Assembly: GCF_040802235.1 (NCBI RefSeq)
Contig: NC_133167.1
Coordinates: forward strand, 44,452,001-44,516,000
Length of the DNA stretch: 64,000 nucleotides
Reading direction: 5' to 3'
Source: Manis javanica
Taxonomy: Eukaryota; Chordata; Mammalia; Pholidota; Manidae
The translations under genes and the position numbers were made by a program. The number at the start of each line of letters is the position of its first letter. The stretch's first letter is position 1. Below are positions 59,610-64,000 of the stretch, piece by piece. The notes under the pieces were generated by a model. It worked only from the letters and a program-made list of their open reading frames with translations. It was not told where the DNA came from and did no database searches.

Positions 59610-59950
59610 GGCCATCTTTCCCTTTTTAAAATTGTGATGTAGTTGACATTTAACATTATGTTAGTTTCATGTGTAAAACATAATAATTCTATATTTGTAT
59701 ATATTGCAAAATGATCACCACAAAAAAGTCTAGTTAAAACATCTATTACCATACAATAGATAACATTTTTTTTTTTGTCATGAGGACTGTTAAGATCTAC
59801 TTTCTTAGCAGTTTTCAAGTATGCAATATGATATTCTTAGCTACAGTTGCCATGCTGTACATTACATCTCCATGACTTGATTATTTTATAACTGGAAGCT
59901 TGTACCTTTTACCAATCCCCTTCATCCATTTCTGCCACCTCACACCCCTG
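59610..59950 (-). repeat. Old L1M 3' end, antisense
   Basis: Same family as 3180-3490: gttagtttcatgtgtaaaac, gcaaaatgatcaccacaa, tgttaagatctactttctta, gcttgtaccttttaccaat. Confidence 0.6.
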
Positions 59951-59959
59951 CCTCAGGCA

Positions 59960-61500
59960 GCCATCTGGATAAAATAGCAACATTTCCAGAATCTCTGGCC
60001 TGGCTTTAGTCATCTCCCTATCAATAGGTGTTTCCAAGGGGTGGAGAAAAGAAGTTCATCTCCATATCAATAGGTAATTACAAAGGGGAGCAAGAGCATA
60101 TCTGTACCAGAAAGTTTGGATGGGGCCCCTTTTCTGCTGTAACTGGATTGTGAGACATATGGGCAAGCAGAAGTGGACAACTGCTTGTAAACAGTAAATG
60201 GTTTTTTTCCACTTTATTTCTCCCATTGACTGGTTTTGGTTTCAAAGGTATTTTACCCCAGGATTTTCCTCCAGAGTTACATCTGGCTGTAGTCAGCAGG
60301 ACCTCTGAACCCAAAATCTGTCTACATGGGTGCAACCCTTGGGCAGGCCACCACTAGAGTAGTGGGGAGATGCCCGGAACTCTACCTGTGGATAGTGGGG
60401 AGGCCCCAGAGGGTGCAGCTTCATCCAGGAGCCCCCTGTGGGGCTTCTAATTGGGGAGCCCTTAGTGGGGAGTTAGTGTAGGGTAAAGCATCTCCTAGAG
60501 GGGTGGGGCCTTCCCCAGAAATGGGGAAGGGTGGAGACATCAGAAGCTATGAAATTAGCCCTCCATGAGACAGTAGACTGCTTAGATGCCCTGAGTGGCT
60601 GTGTAGCAGCTGGACTATGGAATGTCTTTTCCACGTGATAGTGAAAAGTGTTATTGTGGAGAGAGAGGAACTTGGGCAGGAGAGAGACACACTTCAGCAT
60701 CACTTGGGAGGAGTGGGGTGATGACCTTTGGGATGCCCTTAGGAAACAGAGACAGTTATTGAGAAGACTGGTAGCATTGCTGGAAGATAGCAGTGAAGGA
60801 GGACGCTGCAGGAGACCATAGGGAGGGGGAAGGAGAGAGCGGTGCCTTCAGCCCTGGAGATGGTAGAGGAGATGTTGGGAGAGGATGGGGTGGTGGGGCC
60901 CAGGGCTGATCTGTTGCTGAGGCCACTGCCTGAGAGACCAGCCTCTCCCATATTAAAGGCCCACCCAGTTATAATTAAGGAAATTAAAATGCAACAACCA
61001 CAAGCTCCAGGCTCCTCGGGGAGGAGCTGTCTCTTCCTCAGGTTGTGGAGGACTCCATTCTCACATTTGAAAACCAGTGTCTCTGTGGTTGATTTTGTGT
61101 CAGTTTTTTTTCCAGTTTTGTACTTTCTGTTGGTGATTTTGATATTAAAATGGCTCTCGATTATAGTGCTGACTGCTCTCTAGCGCTCCTCAGCCCAAGA
61201 AGGCTGTGATAATGCCTCACAGAGAAAATGCATGTGTTAGATAAACTTCTTTCAGGCATGCATTACAGCACTGTTGGCTGTGAAGTTAACGTTAATGAAT
61301 CAAGAATTTCTAATAAGTAAGGTGTCTTTAAACAAAAACACACATAAAACAAGGCTATATACTGATCAGTTGATGAAAATGCGGCGACTACTAGCCCATA
61401 GGAGCCTAACTCTGTATTTCTCTGTAGGGAAAATGGATCTTTGTGACCAGGATTCCTGCCTGGTCTTCACAGGTATCCTGTTTGCACATCTATGGGATGT
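59960..61500 (+). other. Intergenic, GC-richer block, possibly ERV-derived
   Basis: More GC-rich and purine-rich than its surroundings. It contains LTR- or leader-like phrases (ttttcctccagagttacatc; gggtgcaacccttgggcagg) but no identifiable gag, pol or env. Open frames here are short and unrelated to anything I recognise. Confidence 0.3.
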
Positions 61501-61900
61501 CATAGTTGCCAGTCCAGGGTAGGGGTGGAGAGGAAACACCCATTCGCTCTCCTTACCTGTTTCTGGTATGTAATTGGTCGGGCATCCCGCCAGTCACCAG
61601 GGACCCTCCCACAGAGTTCCTCCTAGGGTGGGAGGGGGTGCTAGGAGTGCAGCTGGAGAGAGGGCTCTCAGGTTCCAAGTCATGCTGGCAGAGAGCGCAG
61701 GGCATCTGGGGTTCAGAGCCATGAGAATAGGGAGGGAGCCGAGAGAGCCACTGGTGCAAGCCAGGAAAGACTGAAGTGTGAGAATAAATCCCTTTAATTC
61801 CTAACTTCTTGCTCTTGCCTTTTCTTCAGTCTGACTGAATTCATAGAGCACCAGCCCTGGGTCGGGGACCCCCTCCCCTTGGAGCTACATCCTCCTAGAA
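61500..61900 (+). repeat. LTR-like fragment B
   Basis: gtgtgagaataaatcccttt, then cttgctcttgccttttcttc, then agtctgactgaattcatag, then gtcggggacccc: an R/U5-like layout ending next to a gggaccc motif typical of gammaretrovirus-like (class I) LTR ends. Related to fragment A at 53990. Confidence 0.45.
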
Positions 61901-62084
61901 GCAATGATTCAGTATTTGCTAATTGAGTATTTGCAGTGACTTTATAGAACTACCAAGAAAAATGAGAAGTTATTACATATAATGAAATTTTATATGCATT
62001 ATAAAATATATATAAATGAAACAGAATAGCCACTCACAACATCAACAAAAGAAGTAATGCCTGACATTTACTGAAGAGTTCCTG

Positions 62085-62250
62085 TAGCAAACTCTAAGTA
62101 TTTTACATATTATCTCATTTTGTTGCCTCCTTTTGGCTCTATTATTTCTCCCATTGTACAGCTCAGAAAACTGAGGCCTAGAATCTTGTGTAAATCGCAT
62201 AGCTCTGAGTGATGGATACCAGAGCAATCTGATTCCAGGGTCATCCTCCA
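62085..62250 (-). repeat. MIR SINE, antisense
   Basis: Reversed MIR: ttacatattatctcattttg, then tcccattgtacagctcagaa, then aactgaggcctagaatc, then gattccagggtcatcc. Confidence 0.75.
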
Positions 62251-62274
62251 TTAACCAACAGTTCTACCTGTTAA

Positions 62275-62640
62275 ACTTGATTTATTGATTTACTCAACCA
62301 AGTAATCTGTAAGTGTTGGGCACTGTGGTAGGAGCTGGAGATACATCTGTGAAATGATGATCCTGGCCCTCGTGGAACCTACACTAGTGAGAATACTGGC
62401 AAGTAAATAGCCATATTAAGTAATGGAATTGTAAGGGGAAATTTGTCATGAAAGCTCATAGCAGGGGCACCTAAGCTAAGCTAAGGGTGTCAGGAAATGT
62501 ATCCTGGAGGAAGTAATACCTAGCCAATCCTTCAGGCTCTGTGGGAGCTTGCCAGTTAAAGAGATGAGGGAGTGGAGTTTCAGGAACAAGAAATTATGTG
62601 AAGGTGTAGCAGTTAACCCCAAAGTCTAGTTCAAGGATAT
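62275..62640 (+). repeat. L2-like LINE fragment
   Basis: tgttgggcactgtggtagg, agctggagatacatctgtga, tcctggccctcgtggaacct, gtcaggaaatgtatcctgga: L2 3' phrases in order. Confidence 0.65.
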
Positions 62641-62644
62641 AAAT

Positions 62645-64000
62645 CCCTTTTCCTTCTCTCCTTCTCTGTGTGTTTAGGTAGCAAATATTAAAAGATGAGC
62701 TTGGTTAGTTACAGAATGGATTTGTAAGTCTGTTGGGGATTTTGAACTTAATGCTATGAGCAACAGGAGGTACTGGTAGATCTTAAGCAGGGAAGAATCA
62801 TTATTTAATATATGTATGGTATTTTACTTTGCTTTCTCTTGGCTCCTGTAATGTTTTTCATAAAAATGAAGTTCTAACCTAAATGGATTACACAGTATTA
62901 AGCATAAACAGTATCATGGATTATAAACCTGAAAATAACTTTCTAGATCAACTGGCAACTTCCATTCCTTTGTAAAACACACTGACTGATATGTAAGGCA
63001 CATGAGTTAGCAGGATACACCTTCCTGAATGTCTGTTTTTGTTCCCTACCCCCCAACCCCCAGTTGTTTGGTGTGTGTGTGAAAAATCAGTTTTATGTGT
63101 TCACAAACTTTTTTTTTTGCCAGTTTTGTGTGTTATAAGGAATGGATGAAATATAAATTTGAATGAAGCATATTTTTCTATGAAAACTAAGTTTAATACT
63201 AAATTGGTAAGAAAATTGTAAAACCTGGGAAAAATTGAAAACAGAAATATTTGGCACTCAAAGTGCTTGTCAATAACTCTTTAAGAACACCTTTCACTTA
63301 AACTAAAACTGCTAATCATGGGGGTGTGTTATAATTGTGGTTTATGACATCAAACTCTAGGATTGTGGTTAGATACTAAAAAACATTCTTGGCTCTACAT
63401 CAAAAGACTGGTAAATGTACATATTCTTATTTTAAGATAATCACTTTAAAATATATTTAAGATTTTTTTTTTGTCTCTTGACCAACTTTTTGATTCACCA
63501 ACTACCAGCCTGATTACATCAGATAATGCTTTTCTATATCACACAGAAATTAGGCATATGCTATATGAGCAATGGAGAATCCAAAAACCATCTTGATCCA
63601 CAACACTTATTTCTTTAAGCAGTCCATAATATTGAAGGATTTGATGCCCACCTCTTTCCTGGGGACTGTGATACCAGCATTTTTGCCTCTGGCAGGTCAA
63701 CTGCTAATATATTAAAGATAGCTTGGCCACCATAAAGCAGGATGATGGGAATCCTGGTAGCATCCCTTTCCTTCTGGACTGCCAGTCAGGTTTTTGGAGC
63801 CATTTCTATTTTCTCCTTTCTGTCTGGGAGCAAAGGTAAGGTAGAAGAAAATGCGACAAAGACAGCTTGATGAGACTAATGAAGGCTGTCTGCATTCAGC
63901 CTCCCTACAATAGCTTCTGCTCACACAGGCAAGGAAAAGCCGTGAACAAACAGTGGTGTTCAGGGTGAGGGGCCTCACTCTGGCATTTATTTTCCAAAAT
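62645..64000 (+). other. Intergenic, no recognisable feature
   Basis: AT-rich unique sequence with a small T-run. The antisense open frame at 63712-63978 has no similarity I recognise. No exon of a neighbouring gene was found. Confidence 0.35.

Noticed and set aside
62645..64000. First exon of the next gene (FAM171B would be expected downstream of ITGAV in human)
   Set aside because: No matching coding sequence or CpG-rich promoter was found; the gene probably lies beyond the window.

Overview
The window is eutherian mammal nuclear DNA: AT-rich, long GT-AG introns and many layers of old retroelements. Its only real protein-coding gene is the 3' four fifths of ITGAV (integrin alpha-V, the fibronectin/vitronectin-receptor alpha chain), on the + strand. 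I placed 25 coding exons from 84 to 46099. Every one has AG/GT borders and matching phase, and joined they encode 853 residues plus a stop. That is collinear, with no insertion or deletion, with human precursor residues 196-1048 as I remember them; the human gene has 30 exons, so these should be exons 6-30. A 3.5 kb 3' UTR ends at an AATAAA at 49629. The rest (about 49660-64000) is intergenic. Substitutions such as K228, N319, F320 and N546 show the source is not human. No Alu, B1/B2, carnivore tRNA-Lys or ruminant SINE is visible. The young L1s look laurasiatherian, and a pangolin or similar SINE-poor lineage is possible, but this is a weak guess.

Layout: 84-12772, exons 6-14 (beta-propeller and its Ca2+ loops), with MIR/L2/L1M relics in the introns. 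12773-21887, a 9.1 kb intron holding a full-length antisense L1 (13510-21264). 21888-38323, exons 15-26 (thigh and calf domains, furin site). 38324-44783, an intron with an old antisense L1 interrupted by a second copy of the young element, plus a third copy in sense orientation. 44784-46099, exons 27-30 (stalk, membrane span, GFFKR tail). 46100-49655, 3' UTR. 49660-64000, intergenic: L1M and ERV remnants, a processed pseudogene of TRNAU1AP (54638-55520, - strand), a 5'-truncated L1 (55559-59450), LTR-like pieces, L2 and MIR.

The most unusual item is the young L1 family. Its ORF2 is followed by only about 120 bp of ordinary L1 3' UTR. The G-rich tract and tail expected there are replaced by about 1.65 kb that looks retroviral: an env transmembrane-subunit relic, a polypurine-tract-like motif and an LTR-like end carrying the AATAAA. 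The full-length copy (TSD tattgtttga), a 1.5 kb 5'-truncated copy (TSD ttagcataatgtttt) and a 0.36 kb copy (18 bp TSD) all share this 3' end and have A-rich tails. L1 machinery has therefore copied the chimera as a unit. Its 5' UTR also has three tandem ~157 bp monomers, an arrangement best known from mouse L1.

Domain assignments come from reading translations by eye; no alignment or database search was run.
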